Counted from the first letter of the stretch, positions 17,426 through 26,074 are shown. The stretch is DNA of 64,000 bases from Haloactinomyces albus (GCF_031458135.1 NZ_JAVDXW010000001.1:1116001-1180000); one strand, 5' to 3'. The notes: a model not told the origin generated them from the letters alone. Numbers and translations are program-made.

Positions 17426-18862
17426 ATGACCGCTTTGGCCGCGCGTCCCGACAGTCAGCAGTCCGAGCAGGATCCGCGTGACCCGGAGTTGCGCTTGGCG
17501 CAGCTGTTGGACGCGGACTCGATCGTGCCGCTGCATCCGCGGGATGCCAGCGGCATGTACGCGGTGCGGGGCCGGATCTCCGGGGCGAAAGTGATCGTGT
17601 ACTGCAGTGATGCCACGAAGAAGGGTGGTGCGCTGGGCTCCGAGGGATGTGGGCACATCGTCGAGGCCATCGACACGGCGGTGCGGGAGCGGTGTCCGGT
17701 CCTCGGTGTGTGGCACTCCGGGGGTGCTCGGATCCCCGAGGGGGTCGAGTCGCTGGATGGCATGGGTCAGATGTTCGCGGCGATGATCCGCGCTTCGGGC
17801 AAGGTGCCGCAGGTCTCGGTGGTGGTCGGTCCGGCTGCGGGTGGTGCCGCCTATGGTCCGGCGCTGACCGATGTGGTGATCATGGCTCCGGCCGGTCGGG
17901 TGTTCGTCACCGGGCCGGATGTGGTGCGCAGCGTGACCGGTGAGGAGATCGACCAGGACGGGCTCGGCGGTGCCGAGGCACACGGCAAGAAGTCCGGGGT
18001 CGTGCACGTCGTGGCCCGTGACGAGCCGGATGCCTACCGCCGAGCCCGGCACCTGACCGGGCTGTTCGCCCGGCCGGGCCTGTTCGACCTGCAGTCGGTG
18101 CAGACCGAGCAGGACCTGCGTGCGCTGCTGCCGGAAACCGCACGGCGGGCCTACGACGTCAAGCCGGTGATTCGGGGCATTCTCGACACCGATGCCGACG
18201 GGACCAGCGATTTCGCCGAGCTGCAGGGCAAGTGGGCGCCCAACGTCGTGACCGGACTGGGCAGGCTCGGAGGTCGCACCGTGGGTGTGATCGCCAACAA
18301 CCCGCTGCGCAAGGGCGGGTGCCTGGACTCGCTGTCGGCGGAGAAGGCCGCCCGGTTCGTGCGCATGTGCGACTCGTTCGGGATTCCGCTGCTGGTGATG
18401 GTCGACGTGCCCGGCTACCTGCCCGGGGTGGGCCAGGAATGGGGCGGTGTCGTGCGCCGGGGCGCGAAACTGCTGCATGCCTTCGGTGAGGCCGTCGTGC
18501 CGCGGGTGACCCTGGTGACGCGGAAGTCCTACGGCGGTGCCTACATCGCCATGAACGCCCGCTCGCTGGGCGCGACCACGGTGTTCGCCTGGCCGGAGGC
18601 CGAGGTCGCGGTCATGGGCGCCAAGGCAGCGGTCGGCATCCTGCACCGCAAGGCCATCGCCGCCGCCCCCGAGGAGGAGCGCGAGGCCCTGCAGGACAAG
18701 CTCACCGAGGAGCACCAGCAGGTCGCAGGCGGCGTCGACCGCGCGAAATCCATCGGCGTCGTCGACGAGGTCATCGAACCCAAGGAGACCCGCCGCCGCG
18801 TCGCCGAAGCACTCGCCGCCGCCCCCACCGGCAGCGGCAACCACGGCAACATCCCCCTGTGA
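17426..18862 (+). CDS. accD: Acyl-CoA carboxylase beta subunit (AccD6-like)
   Basis: The 478-residue protein is a biotin-dependent carboxyltransferase that makes malonyl-CoA, and perhaps methylmalonyl-CoA, for the preceding fab enzymes. The two crotonase-type halves are complete, with the acyl-CoA site around GGARIPEGVESLDG and GPAAGGAAYGPA and the biotin side around RKSYGGAYIAM. GGAGG stands 7 nt before the ATG. The position after fabF equals accD6 (Rv2247). The alpha subunit is not in the window. A short hairpin follows. Confidence 0.95.
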   Translation: MTALAARPDSQQSEQDPRDPELRLAQLLDADSIVPLHPRDASGMYAVRGRISGAKVIVYCSDATKKGGALGSEGCGHIVEAIDTAVRERCPVLGVWHSGGARIPEGVESLDGMGQMFAAMIRASGKVPQVSVVVGPAAGGAAYGPALTDVVIMAPAGRVFVTGPDVVRSVTGEEIDQDGLGGAEAHGKKSGVVHVVARDEPDAYRRARHLTGLFARPGLFDLQSVQTEQDLRALLPETARRAYDVKPVIRGILDTDADGTSDFAELQGKWAPNVVTGLGRLGGRTVGVIANNPLRKGGCLDSLSAEKAARFVRMCDSFGIPLLVMVDVPGYLPGVGQEWGGVVRRGAKLLHAFGEAVVPRVTLVTRKSYGGAYIAMNARSLGATTVFAWPEAEVAVMGAKAAVGILHRKAIAAAPEEEREALQDKLTEEHQQVAGGVDRAKSIGVVDEVIEPKETRRRVAEALAAAPTGSGNHGNIPL

Positions 18863-18873
18863 GGCGTACCACC

Positions 18874-18893
18874 ACCGATCTCCGGTGATCGGT
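18874..18893 (+). terminator. Hairpin after the fab/acc operon
   Basis: ACCGATC (18874-18880) pairs with GATCGGT (18887-18893) across a 6-nt loop, 12 nt after the accD stop and before the convergent gene at 18936. Confidence 0.5.
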
Positions 18894-18935
18894 CGGTGAT
18901 TCGGGGAGAACCGGATGTCCCCGGCAGGAACCGCG

Positions 18936-19532
18936 TCAGCACGGTCGGGGCAGGGAACTGTCGGGCAGGCCCACGCCGAACCGGAGTCCACCCGAATCCC
19001 GCACGACCGGATAGACCACGCGCCAACGCAGGCACGGAACCTGCATCGACGGGGGTGCATCCGAGGGGGCCTGCGTACTGGTGAACGTCAGCAGCACACG
19101 GAAGGAGTCCTGCGGACCGGGCATGATCCGCAGGACTCTGATGCTGCCGTCCCGGGTGGTCCGATACTCCGCACGCCAGCTGCTTTCCGGCAGCCGCCGC
19201 TGCTTCTCCGCCACGACCGTGGTTTTCCACCGGTCGTAGCGCTTGAGATTGATGGAATTGAAGTGCGTCTGCAGCAGGATGCGCACGGCAGCATGGTCGG
19301 GGTGCTCGGCTGCGCTCGGGCTCAGCTTGACGCGGGCCGAGCCCGGTGCTTTCTCCGGCACCGCCGAAGCGCTCGACACAGGCGGCTCCGACGTTGCGAG
19401 TGGCGAATCGCCGTACAACGTGCGCGCCGCCGCCCCGGCAGCGACGGCGGCGAAGAGGACGAGGACGGCGACAGGCGTCCCCCACTTCCACCACGGAAAC
19501 CCCGAATATCCGGGGCGGCCAAACACACGCAC
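18936..19532 (-). CDS. Membrane-anchored protein with NTF2-like outer domain
   Basis: I do not recognise a named family. The 198-residue protein starts with basic and aromatic residues, then one membrane helix (about 18-38, VAVLVLFAAVAAGAAA), an Ala/Ser/Pro linker, and a domain of about 120 residues beginning HPDHAAVRILLQTHFNSIN that reads like the NTF2-like outer domain of small actinobacterial membrane proteins. The C-terminus should face outside. GTG 19532 is the likely start, although the frame is open further upstream. It lies 91 bp downstream of the DUF3145 gene and may be co-transcribed with it. Confidence 0.65.
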   Translation of the reverse strand: MRVFGRPGYSGFPWWKWGTPVAVLVLFAAVAAGAAARTLYGDSPLATSEPPVSSASAVPEKAPGSARVKLSPSAAEHPDHAAVRILLQTHFNSINLKRYDRWKTTVVAEKQRRLPESSWRAEYRTTRDGSIRVLRIMPGPQDSFRVLLTFTSTQAPSDAPPSMQVPCLRWRVVYPVVRDSGGLRFGVGLPDSSLPRPC

Positions 19533-19623
19533 CCTGCCGACCTTGCCACACCGGCTGGCGAGCACCGCCGGAGGCGTGGCGGGCTCCGGTGCACCCCCGT
19601 GGTCCTCCTGGCCGTCTCTTCGT

Positions 19624-20139
19624 CTACCCGACGTGGTGGAGCCAGGTGACCGGGGCACCGTCTCCGGCGCGGCGGAACGGTTCGAGCGCATCGTCCCAGG
19701 CCGCTCCCAGCAACTGATCGATGCGGTGACCGAACGCGTCGGCAACATCGCTGTTCGTCGCCAGCGTGCGCAACTGGTCCTCCTTGACCACGATGTCGCC
19801 GTTGGCGCCGGTACAGGCACGCCACAGGCCGAGTTCGGGAACGTGGCAGAACCGCTGCCCGTCCATCCCCGGACTGGGGTCCTCGGTGACCTCGAAACGC
19901 AGCATCGGCCAGGCGCGCAGGGCGCTCACCAGTCGAGCTCCGGTTCCCGGTTCGGCTGACCAGGTGCATTCGGCACGCAACTGCCCCGGTGAGGCCGGTT
20001 GTTCCGTCCAACGCAGATCCGTCCGAGTGCCGAGCGCACCGGAGATCGCCCACTCGACGTGCGGACAGACTGCAGCCGGCGACGAATGAACGTAAACCAC
20101 ACCTTCTGTCGGGCCACGGGCGCTGCCACGGGTGCTCAC
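19624..20139 (-). CDS. DUF3145 family protein
   Basis: The 171-residue product is a clear DUF3145 member, an actinobacterial family of unknown function. Recognisable parts are the start MSTRGSARG, GVVYVHSSPAAVCPHVEWA, LRAWPMLRFEVTEDPSPG and LGLWRACTGANGDIVVKEDQL. The GTG start at 20139 has GGAGG 6 nt upstream. No membrane segment or catalytic motif is seen. It is near the fab/acc operon but on the opposite strand. Confidence 0.88.
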   Translation of the reverse strand: MSTRGSARGPTEGVVYVHSSPAAVCPHVEWAISGALGTRTDLRWTEQPASPGQLRAECTWSAEPGTGARLVSALRAWPMLRFEVTEDPSPGMDGQRFCHVPELGLWRACTGANGDIVVKEDQLRTLATNSDVADAFGHRIDQLLGAAWDDALEPFRRAGDGAPVTWLHHVG

Positions 20140-20484
20140 TGCTGACCTCCGCTGTTCGACGAGGGACGTCTTCCCCTACGGCCTCGTACCAGCTCGATCA
20201 CCAGTCGATCACTCGCCGCATTATTCTGCATCGTCGGTGCGTACCCGCGCCACAGGAGATTTCCTTCGACACCGAGTCCGAACCGGGGCCGAGCGGAAGA
20301 TCCACAGCCGTTCCTGCCCGCTCCCGTGGAAGAAAACCGCAGTTCCCGGCGCTATCGGACGCTTCCGCACTCCGCTGAACACAGCAGCGGATTCGGCGAG
20401 ATACGCATATCGATACCACCCGAAAGAGTCAGTACCGGGATAGTCGGCAGCCCCGATCCACCGGTGCCGGATCCCGCACCGGAC
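20140..20484. other. Intergenic stretch, 345 bp
   Basis: It lies between the start of DUF3145 and the end of the flavoprotein gene. It should hold the DUF3145 promoter. I see no coding frame with a ribosome site, no strong hairpin and no known regulatory motif. Confidence 0.4.
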
Positions 20485-21915
20485 TCACAGTCCGTAGGAC
20501 TCCAGCAAGCGCAACCACACTTCGCTGATCGTGGGGAACACGGGTACCGCATGCCACAGACGGTCGAGAGGAACCTCACCGGTCACCGCGATCGTTCCGG
20601 CGTGCACGAGTTCGGCCACATCCTGACCGACGAAGGCAGCACCGAGCAGCACACGGCGGTCCTCGTCGACAACGATGGCGGCTCTGCCCCGATACCCATC
20701 GGCATGGAGCACCGCACCCGCCACCTGAATATCGAGCTCGACGGTGCGGACCCGGTATCCCTCCTGCCGCGCTTGCGAAGCCGTCCGTCCCACCCTGGCG
20801 ACTTCCGGATCGCTGAACACCACCTGCGGCACGGCATGCTGATTGGCCGTCGTCGTGTAGTGGCTCCACGCGGGTGCGTCGGTCACCTCCGTGCCGTTCG
20901 CCCGCGCCGCGATCACATCCGCCACAATGCGTGCGGCGTACTTGCCCTGATGAGTGAGCTTGGTCTGGTCGGTGACGTCTCCCGCCGCGTAGAGCCAGTT
21001 TCCCGGAACTCCCCGGACCAGGCCATGGTCATCGACCTGCAGCGGCTTGCCCGCCTCGAGACCCACCGTGTCCACCCCCAGGTCATCGGTGGCGGCGCGG
21101 CGCCCGGTGGCCACCATCAGATGCTGGGGTCGCACGGTCATGCCGTCGGCAAACTCCAGAACGAGTCCCGCATCACCTGCCGACACGCGCCTGAGATCGG
21201 CCTCCATGTGCAGCGTGACACCATCCGCACGCAGACCTTCGGCGACCAGGTCCCCGGCGAACTCCTCCATTCCGGACAACGGTCGCGCTTCGGTGTCGAT
21301 CAGTGTGACCGCGCTGCCCAGTCGCGCCCACGCCTGCGCGAGTTCGACGCCCACTACCCCGGCACCCAGTACGGCCAGGCTGCGAGGCACCTCCTGCGCC
21401 GATGTTCCTTCCCGGGAACTCCACGTCTCGACCTCGTCCAACCCCGGAATCGGCGGTTTGCTCGACACACTGCCCGCACACAGCACGACCGCCTGCCGAG
21501 CCCGCAGCCGCGTGGTTCCCTCGGCACCGCTGACCGAGAGCTCCCGCTCCCCGACGACCCGACCACGGCCACGCAGGACCTCCACCCCCGCGTGCTGTGC
21601 CCAGTCGACCTGAGCGGTGTCCTCCCAGTACTCGGCGAACGCATCACGTCGCTCCAGCACCGCCCGCGTATTCAGCTGTTCGGGCCGCACCGCCTCGCGC
21701 GCACCACCGACCCGCCGTGCGGCAGCCAACGCCTGTCCCGAGCGCAGCAGCGCCTTACTGGGCATGCAGGCCCAAAACGAGCACTCACCGCCCAGCAGTT
21801 CCGCTTCGACCACCACCGCCGACAGCCCTGCGGCCACAGCCCGGGCAGCCGCGTTCTCCCCGGTCGGCCCTGCTCCGACCACCACGACGTCGTACTCGAG
21901 ATTCGCCTCCACCAT
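20485..21915 (-). CDS. NAD(P)/FAD pyridine nucleotide-disulfide oxidoreductase
   Basis: The 476-residue flavoprotein belongs to the glutathione reductase/lipoamide dehydrogenase group. The FAD-binding GAGPTG is at 14-19 and the redox pair at C45 and C50 (GGECSFWACMPSK), with the second nucleotide fold at VLGAGVVGVELAQ and FAD motif LYAAGDVTDQ. The C-terminal motif reads FPTISE, whereas active disulfide reductases have HPT-SE, so the usual catalytic His is Phe. This makes a quinone- or metal-reducing role more likely than dithiol exchange. ATG 21915 is inferred from homology; the ribosome site is weak. Confidence 0.85.
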   Translation of the reverse strand: MVEANLEYDVVVVGAGPTGENAAARAVAAGLSAVVVEAELLGGECSFWACMPSKALLRSGQALAAARRVGGAREAVRPEQLNTRAVLERRDAFAEYWEDTAQVDWAQHAGVEVLRGRGRVVGERELSVSGAEGTTRLRARQAVVLCAGSVSSKPPIPGLDEVETWSSREGTSAQEVPRSLAVLGAGVVGVELAQAWARLGSAVTLIDTEARPLSGMEEFAGDLVAEGLRADGVTLHMEADLRRVSAGDAGLVLEFADGMTVRPQHLMVATGRRAATDDLGVDTVGLEAGKPLQVDDHGLVRGVPGNWLYAAGDVTDQTKLTHQGKYAARIVADVIAARANGTEVTDAPAWSHYTTTANQHAVPQVVFSDPEVARVGRTASQARQEGYRVRTVELDIQVAGAVLHADGYRGRAAIVVDEDRRVLLGAAFVGQDVAELVHAGTIAVTGEVPLDRLWHAVPVFPTISEVWLRLLESYGL

Positions 21916-22327
21916 GCATGTCAGCCCAGTACATCCGCCCCCTTTCGGCAACTCGGCGCTTCCGTTCGTCCCTGCCTCCGCGGGCCGCGTAGGGCGGGAG
22001 ATTCCGCAGGGCACCGACGGATGGCCCCCTTCGCCGGGGTACCTCGCTCACCCGGCCGGGCACCGGCTCGGCCGGAGCCACCGGATCATCGGCCGGTGGC
22101 ATCACCTGATCGGGCAGCATCGACATCGGTGTGTTCGGCGAATCACCGATCGACCGGGGCGGGAATAATCGACGGCAACACGTGTTTCCCCGAATGCTCG
22201 GACATACACGATTGTCCACAGTACCGTGTTCTTCCCGACACATCGGTCACAGTGGACAATAATTGCCTGCGACAGCCCTGTGAGGAGGAAGGCGACTTCG
22301 TGATCCGCGCGACACGAAGGCGCCCAG
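21916..22327. promoter_or_regulatory. Divergent region with a split inverted repeat
   Basis: This 412-bp gap separates the flavoprotein gene and an LLM gene transcribed away from each other. ATTGTCCAC (22211-22219) and its exact complement GTGGACAAT (22252-22260) are 32 bp apart, about three helical turns, which suits a regulator binding two half-sites. No coding frame is supported. Confidence 0.35.
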
Positions 22328-23152
22328 ATGCGAATGAAATTCGGTATCTCGACGTTCGTCACCGACGAGGGAATCGCCCCCGCCGAACTCGGCAAGGCCC
22401 TGGAGGACCGCGGATTCGACTCGCTGTTCCTGGCCGAGCACACCCACATCCCGGCCAGTCGGGAAACCCCTTATCCCGGCGGTGAGCCACTGCCACGGAT
22501 CTACTACCGCACCCTCGACCCGTTCGTGAGCCTGACCGCCGCCGCCACCGCCACCGAACACCTGCTCGTGGCCACCGGCATCGCACTGATCATCGAACGT
22601 GATCCGATCACCACGGCCAAGGAGGTCGCCAGTCTCGACCACATCTCGGGCGGCCGGGCGATCTTCGGTGTCGGCGCGGGCTGGAACCGCGAGGAGATGC
22701 GCAACCACGGCACCGACCCGGCTCGTCGCGGTGCCGTGATGGACGAGCGCATCCGGGCCATGCAGGCGATCTGGACCCGAGACGAAGCCGAGTTCCACGG
22801 CGAACACGTCGACTTCGACCCGATCCACTCCTGGCCCAAGCCCGTTCAGCAGCCACATCCGCCCATCTACGTCGGCGGGGAAAGCAAACGTTCCGCGGAG
22901 CGTGTGGCCGAGTACGGCAGTGGATGGCTACCCCGCGCGGGCACGGAGGACCTCGGCAGCCGGATCGAGCGCGTGCGCGACCGGGCGGGATGGCGCGTCC
23001 CCGTGTCGCTGTATGCGGCACCGGACGACACATCCGCCCTCGACGACTATGCCCGGGCCGGAGTGGACAGAGTGCTGTTCTCGCTGCCGACCAGACCGCG
23101 GGACGAGACGCTGCAGTATCTCGACCGGCTCACCGGGGCAATCCAGGCGTGA
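22328..23152 (+). CDS. LLM-class F420-dependent oxidoreductase
   Basis: The 274-residue protein is a short LLM/TIM-barrel oxidoreductase of the F420-associated type common in actinobacteria. Typical segments are KFGISTFVTDEG, DSLFLAEHTHIP, LLVATGIALIIERDPITTAKEVASLD, FGVGAGWN and HPPIYVGGES. The substrate is unknown. Either ATG 22328 or ATG 22334 could start it. It is a single gene, divergent from the flavoprotein, and may respond to the split repeat at 22211-22260. Confidence 0.85.
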   Translation: MRMKFGISTFVTDEGIAPAELGKALEDRGFDSLFLAEHTHIPASRETPYPGGEPLPRIYYRTLDPFVSLTAAATATEHLLVATGIALIIERDPITTAKEVASLDHISGGRAIFGVGAGWNREEMRNHGTDPARRGAVMDERIRAMQAIWTRDEAEFHGEHVDFDPIHSWPKPVQQPHPPIYVGGESKRSAERVAEYGSGWLPRAGTEDLGSRIERVRDRAGWRVPVSLYAAPDDTSALDDYARAGVDRVLFSLPTRPRDETLQYLDRLTGAIQA

Positions 23153-23281
23153 GGGCTGCCCGCTCATCGGTTCCGCGATGACGAGCCAGCCGGAAACGGT
23201 GATGAAGACGGTAACCATCGGCCTGGCCACATCGCCATGCCCACGGCTACCGTCGTCAAGTAGGTGATTGTTGAATTACCT

Positions 23282-23316
23282 GTGCCGACCGGCAGCTTGC
23301 ACCTGCCGGTCGGCAC
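23282..23316 (-). terminator. 14-bp hairpin after the zinc-knuckle gene
   Basis: Arms 23282-23295 and 23303-23316 are perfect complements with a 7-nt loop and begin directly after the minus-strand stop at 23317. It also faces the plus-strand LLM gene, so it may work both ways. Confidence 0.7.
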
Positions 23317-23391
23317 CTACCCGCACTGCGGGCACTTGGGTGGACCGCCGCCCTGAGGCGGAATCGTCGGCCCCCCGCACTGGGGGCACAT
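23317..23391 (-). CDS. 24-residue protein with two CPQCG zinc knuckles
   Basis: This tiny frame encodes two exact CPQCG motifs (residues 2-6 and 20-24) joined by a Gly/Pro-rich linker. The four cysteines could bind one zinc as a minimal zinc ribbon. The ATG lies 8 nt after the stop of the upstream gene, with AGGAG about 11 nt upstream, so it is probably translated by coupling. A strong hairpin follows at once. The exact repeat of the motif, the coupling and the terminator argue for a real gene; its function is unknown. It may act with the upstream protein. Confidence 0.6.
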   Translation of the reverse strand: MCPQCGGPTIPPQGGGPPKCPQCG

Positions 23392-23399
23392 CGCTGACG

Positions 23400-23792
23400 T
23401 CACTCCTGTTCGTGATGTACCTCCGAGCAGTCGTCGGCCGTGACCGCCTCAACCCAGAGGTCCAAACGGTCATGCTCACGGATGATCGAGACGTACACGC
23501 TGTCACCACGCGCGGCGGTGATCTCGTCGGCAAACCGGTCATGATCGAGGTGTCCGCTGTCACCGACGTGCCCCCATCCGGCATTCTCCCCGAGCAACTT
23601 CACCGCAGTCCGGAGTGAGTGCTCGTGGCTCATCTCCGCCAACCACCGGGCCACGGCTCTCGGATTGCACAATGCCTCGTCGGGCTCACGCGTGAGGCGG
23701 TCGGCACGCGTGGACGCATCCTGCTTCTCTCGGACTTCGCTGTAAGCGTGCCAGTGTTTGCCGCTTCGCTGCCAGTCATCCGGATCATTCAT
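23400..23792 (-). CDS. Hypothetical hydrophilic protein, 130 residues
   Basis: I do not recognise this family. The start at ATG 23792 is supported by GGAG 8 nt upstream; the frame is open to 24017 but the extra part looks non-coding. The protein is rich in charged residues and histidine: MNDPDDWQRSGKHWHAYSEV, then a helical middle with CNPRAVARWLAEMSHEHSLRTAVKLLGEN, then a C-terminal strand region DSVYVSIIREHDRLDLWVEA. No signal peptide or membrane helix. It is followed closely by the zinc-knuckle microprotein, forming a two-gene unit. Confidence 0.65.
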   Translation of the reverse strand: MNDPDDWQRSGKHWHAYSEVREKQDASTRADRLTREPDEALCNPRAVARWLAEMSHEHSLRTAVKLLGENAGWGHVGDSGHLDHDRFADEITAARGDSVYVSIIREHDRLDLWVEAVTADDCSEVHHEQE

Positions 23793-24252
23793 GCGCTTTA
23801 CTCCGCTCGCGATCGTTCGTGCGCCCACCTCCCTCCCGTGGAGGCATGGAACGGTGAGCGATGTGCTCCGGGGCACACCGTTCGCTGACTTTGATCGATA
23901 CAGTATCGCCGATCGCGATCTTCGGCCGGGCCCCCGTATTACTGGGCCATTCGGGCGGAACAGCATATTCGTGCGCTCCTCCGAGAGGAGCACCACAATG
24001 CATCCTGAACGGACCAATCGGGAAGGCGTCCGGATGCCGTGAATCGACCGCGAAAAGTGTGCCAGGAGGCACCGGTAAGCTGCGGCGCTACAACGCTGTC
24101 GGCAAGCTGATGGTGCGGGCTCGGCTGAACCACCCCAGGCGAAGCCGGCCGCGTGAGCCGAGCGGATTACTCATGCAACTGTCCGGGCCGGCACGGCGTC
24201 GTGCCGGCCCGGACAGCATGCATTGCCGAAAGGGCCTCCCGCGTACGGCAGC
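23793..24252. other. Intergenic stretch with a 17-bp hairpin
   Basis: 460 bp without a supported gene between the hypothetical gene start and the bacterioferritin end. Near 23880-23960 it is AT-richer and likely holds the promoter of the gene at 23792. The one clear structure is the hairpin at 24179-24216. Confidence 0.45.
24179..24216 (-). terminator. 17-bp perfect hairpin downstream of bfr
   Basis: Arms 24179-24195 and 24200-24216 pair perfectly around a GCGT loop, 36 nt after the bfr stop. Very stable; likely the bfr terminator. Confidence 0.7.
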
Positions 24253-24738
24253 TCAGCCGCTTGTGGGCGGGCGGTCCACGAGCTGGCTGAGGTAAAGCTG
24301 TTCCCCCAGTTTGTCGATCAATTCCAGCTGGGTCTCCAGGTAATCGATGTGGTGCTCTTCGTCCCGGAGGATGGCCTCGAAGAGATTCGCCGTGGTGATG
24401 TCGCCCTTTTCCCGGCACATCGAGATGCCGGGCTTGAGGCGATCGATAACCTCGACCTCGATGGCCAGATCGGAGTTGAACTGCTCTCTGATCGTCTGGC
24501 CGATCCGCAGAGTGAACAGCCGCTGGTAGTTCGGCAGCGCTTCCAAGAACAGGATGCGATCACTGATCCACTCGGCGTGCCGCATCTCCTCGAAGGACTC
24601 CCCGCGAGTATGCTCGGCCAACTTGGTGAAGCCCCAGTTTCCCTGCATCTTCGAGTGCAGGAAGTACTGGTTGATCGCAGTGAGTTCACTGGTGAGCTGC
24701 TCATTGAGCAGCGAGATGACCTCGTCGTCGCCTTGCAT
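24253..24738 (-). CDS. bfr: Bacterioferritin
   Basis: The 161-residue protein forms the 24-mer iron-storage shell. All ferroxidase ligands are at canonical positions: E18, E51, H54, E94, E127 and H130. Heme ligand M52 is also present, so it should bind heme between subunits. ATG 24738 has GGAGG about 9 nt upstream. The bacterioferritin-associated ferredoxin gene lies 119 bp upstream on the same strand, and an iron box stands before that gene. In actinobacteria IdeR/DtxR-type regulators often control both. Confidence 0.96.
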   Translation of the reverse strand: MQGDDEVISLLNEQLTSELTAINQYFLHSKMQGNWGFTKLAEHTRGESFEEMRHAEWISDRILFLEALPNYQRLFTLRIGQTIREQFNSDLAIEVEVIDRLKPGISMCREKGDITTANLFEAILRDEEHHIDYLETQLELIDKLGEQLYLSQLVDRPPTSG

Positions 24739-24857
24739 GCGTTCTGACCTCCAGCCTCCAGGTTTCTCAGACTGTATAGCCAGGGCAAGCGGATACTCAC
24801 GACAGCAAGAGGGCGTGCCGAGCAAAGCTACCCGATTCAGCGACACCCGCTGCGCTG

Positions 24858-25067
24858 TCAGGCGCTGTACGGCAACGAAGCGGAGGGATCGACCGCACTT
24901 CCCTCCGACTCGGTCTCATCGAGCATGCGGCCGAGCCGCTTCACGCAGCTACCGCAGCCGGTACCCGCACCGCAACGCTCGCCGATCTCATCCACCGTGC
25001 GCGCCCCTGCAAGAATGCAGCCCCGCACCTGCGTTTTGGTGACCGCAGCGCAGATGCATGCGTACAT
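24858..25067 (-). CDS. bfd: Bacterioferritin-associated ferredoxin
   Basis: The 69-residue protein has C4, C6, C38 and C41, the C-x-C-x31-C-x2-C pattern of Bfd, which holds a [2Fe-2S] cluster and reduces stored ferric iron so that it leaves bacterioferritin. It sits next to bfr on the same strand. The promoter side carries an IdeR/DtxR-type box at 25088-25106, which predicts repression when iron is plentiful, as in other bacteria where Bfd is an iron-starvation gene. Confidence 0.93.
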   Translation of the reverse strand: MYACICAAVTKTQVRGCILAGARTVDEIGERCGAGTGCGSCVKRLGRMLDETESEGSAVDPSASLPYSA

Positions 25068-25087
25068 GAGATCAGACCCCTCTCATT

Positions 25088-25106
25088 CGTAAGGCAAGCC
25101 TAATCA
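25088..25106 (-). promoter_or_regulatory. IdeR/DtxR iron box before bfd
   Basis: On the minus strand the sequence TTAGGCTTGCCTTAC closely follows the iron-box pattern (TTAGG, A/T-rich centre, CCTAA). It lies about 20 nt before the bfd start, so binding would block transcription. Confidence 0.7.
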
Positions 25107-25338
25107 AACCATCCGGAGTCCTCGGTGTGCAAGACCCAATTACGTTCTTGATCAGCGAAAACGCTGAGAGGAGGCCCACCACCGGGGCGCGTGATCAGGG
25201 GCGAAGGCCCGGTCTTCCGTGTGGAGAACACCTCGATGTGCCGGTTGCGTCTCTCCGTGACCGAGGGGACATTGAGGCGTTCCTCGGTGCACGGGAGGAT
25301 GGTGCCGCCGGGAAAACTGCGGCACGGGTAACTTCGGA

Positions 25339-25412
25339 GTGGGGCGGGTCGGACTTGAACCGACGTCTAACGGATTATGAGTCCGCTGCTCTAACCTGCT
25401 GAGCTACCGCCC
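25339..25412 (-). tRNA. tRNA with anticodon CAT (elongator Met most likely)
   Basis: Arms pair fully: acceptor GGGGCGG/CCGCCCC, D stem GCTC/GAGC, anticodon stem GCGGA/TCCGT with loop CTCATAA, T arm GTCGG-TTCAAGT-CCGAC. CCA is not encoded. A tRNA-Ile with lysidine (CAT) is the alternative and cannot be excluded from sequence alone. The G1-C72 pair argues against initiator tRNA. Confidence 0.93.
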
Positions 25413-25553
25413 CTGTCATGTGGCTGGGGGGATCCTAGCGAGTACTCACGATACGGCGGAGTCCGGGGCGTTGATCGCCTCGGCAGCCGCGGAGCGAACG
25501 GGCCGGCGCCTCCCGTGGGACGCGCCGACCGTGGATTCGCCCTCGTACAGCGG

Positions 25554-25763
25554 TTACCGGCCCATGAGCACCGCGATGTCGAACGAGCCGGTGACCTCGC
25601 CGATGATCACTGCGGTTGCCAACAGCGCGCTGATGCCCGCCACCGTCAACACTGCCAGCATGATCAGGTAGACGAGCGCCTTGAGCGGCTTCGGCAACCG
25701 GGTCACCGAAGACAGGTCGGGCAGCCAGAAGTGTGGTTCCTTGCCGATCCCTGGTGTGGACAT
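25554..25763 (-). CDS. Small single-pass membrane protein, 69 residues
   Basis: No known family. The protein has a hydrophilic N-terminus with MSTPGIGKEPHFWLPDLSSV, then a basic patch LPKPLKALVYL leading into a long membrane helix (about 30-55), and a short tail. GGGGGAG lies a few bases before the ATG, which makes translation likely. Located between tRNA-Met and tRNA-Asn on the same strand. Confidence 0.65.
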   Translation of the reverse strand: MSTPGIGKEPHFWLPDLSSVTRLPKPLKALVYLIMLAVLTVAGISALLATAVIIGEVTGSFDIAVLMGR

Positions 25764-26074
25764 TGCTGCTCCCCCGTTCCGTTGCGTCCCCGTCTTCCGG
25801 CCCCACTGCTCCGGGAACGAAAAGCAATGGGCCTACTCTCGTGTATAACTCACCGTGAAGCCGCTCTGCCCGCTGGAAAATCCCCCACGAATCGGCGCGA
25901 TCATCATCCGCATGCGTACTGGCCTGCGAAGATGGCGACATCTTCGCCGACCGGTACAGCAACGGCATCGCCCACGATCCCCGGATCGTTATCCGAGTCT
26001 GACCTCTTCGACACCCATCGCTCACTTAGGTGACGAACTCATCACGGGAGTACTCCTCGTGACCGTCCGCAAAC
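25764..26074. other. Intergenic stretch, 311 bp
   Basis: Between the small membrane protein start and the tRNA-Asn terminator. It should contain the promoter of the membrane protein gene. I see no coding frame with support. Confidence 0.4.

Noticed and set aside
17390-19060. Long minus-strand frame opposite accD
   Set aside because: Shadow of the carboxyltransferase gene; composition is not protein-like.
20326-22485. Long plus-strand frame opposite the flavoprotein gene
   Set aside because: Shadow of the real minus-strand gene, whose FAD and redox motifs are clear.
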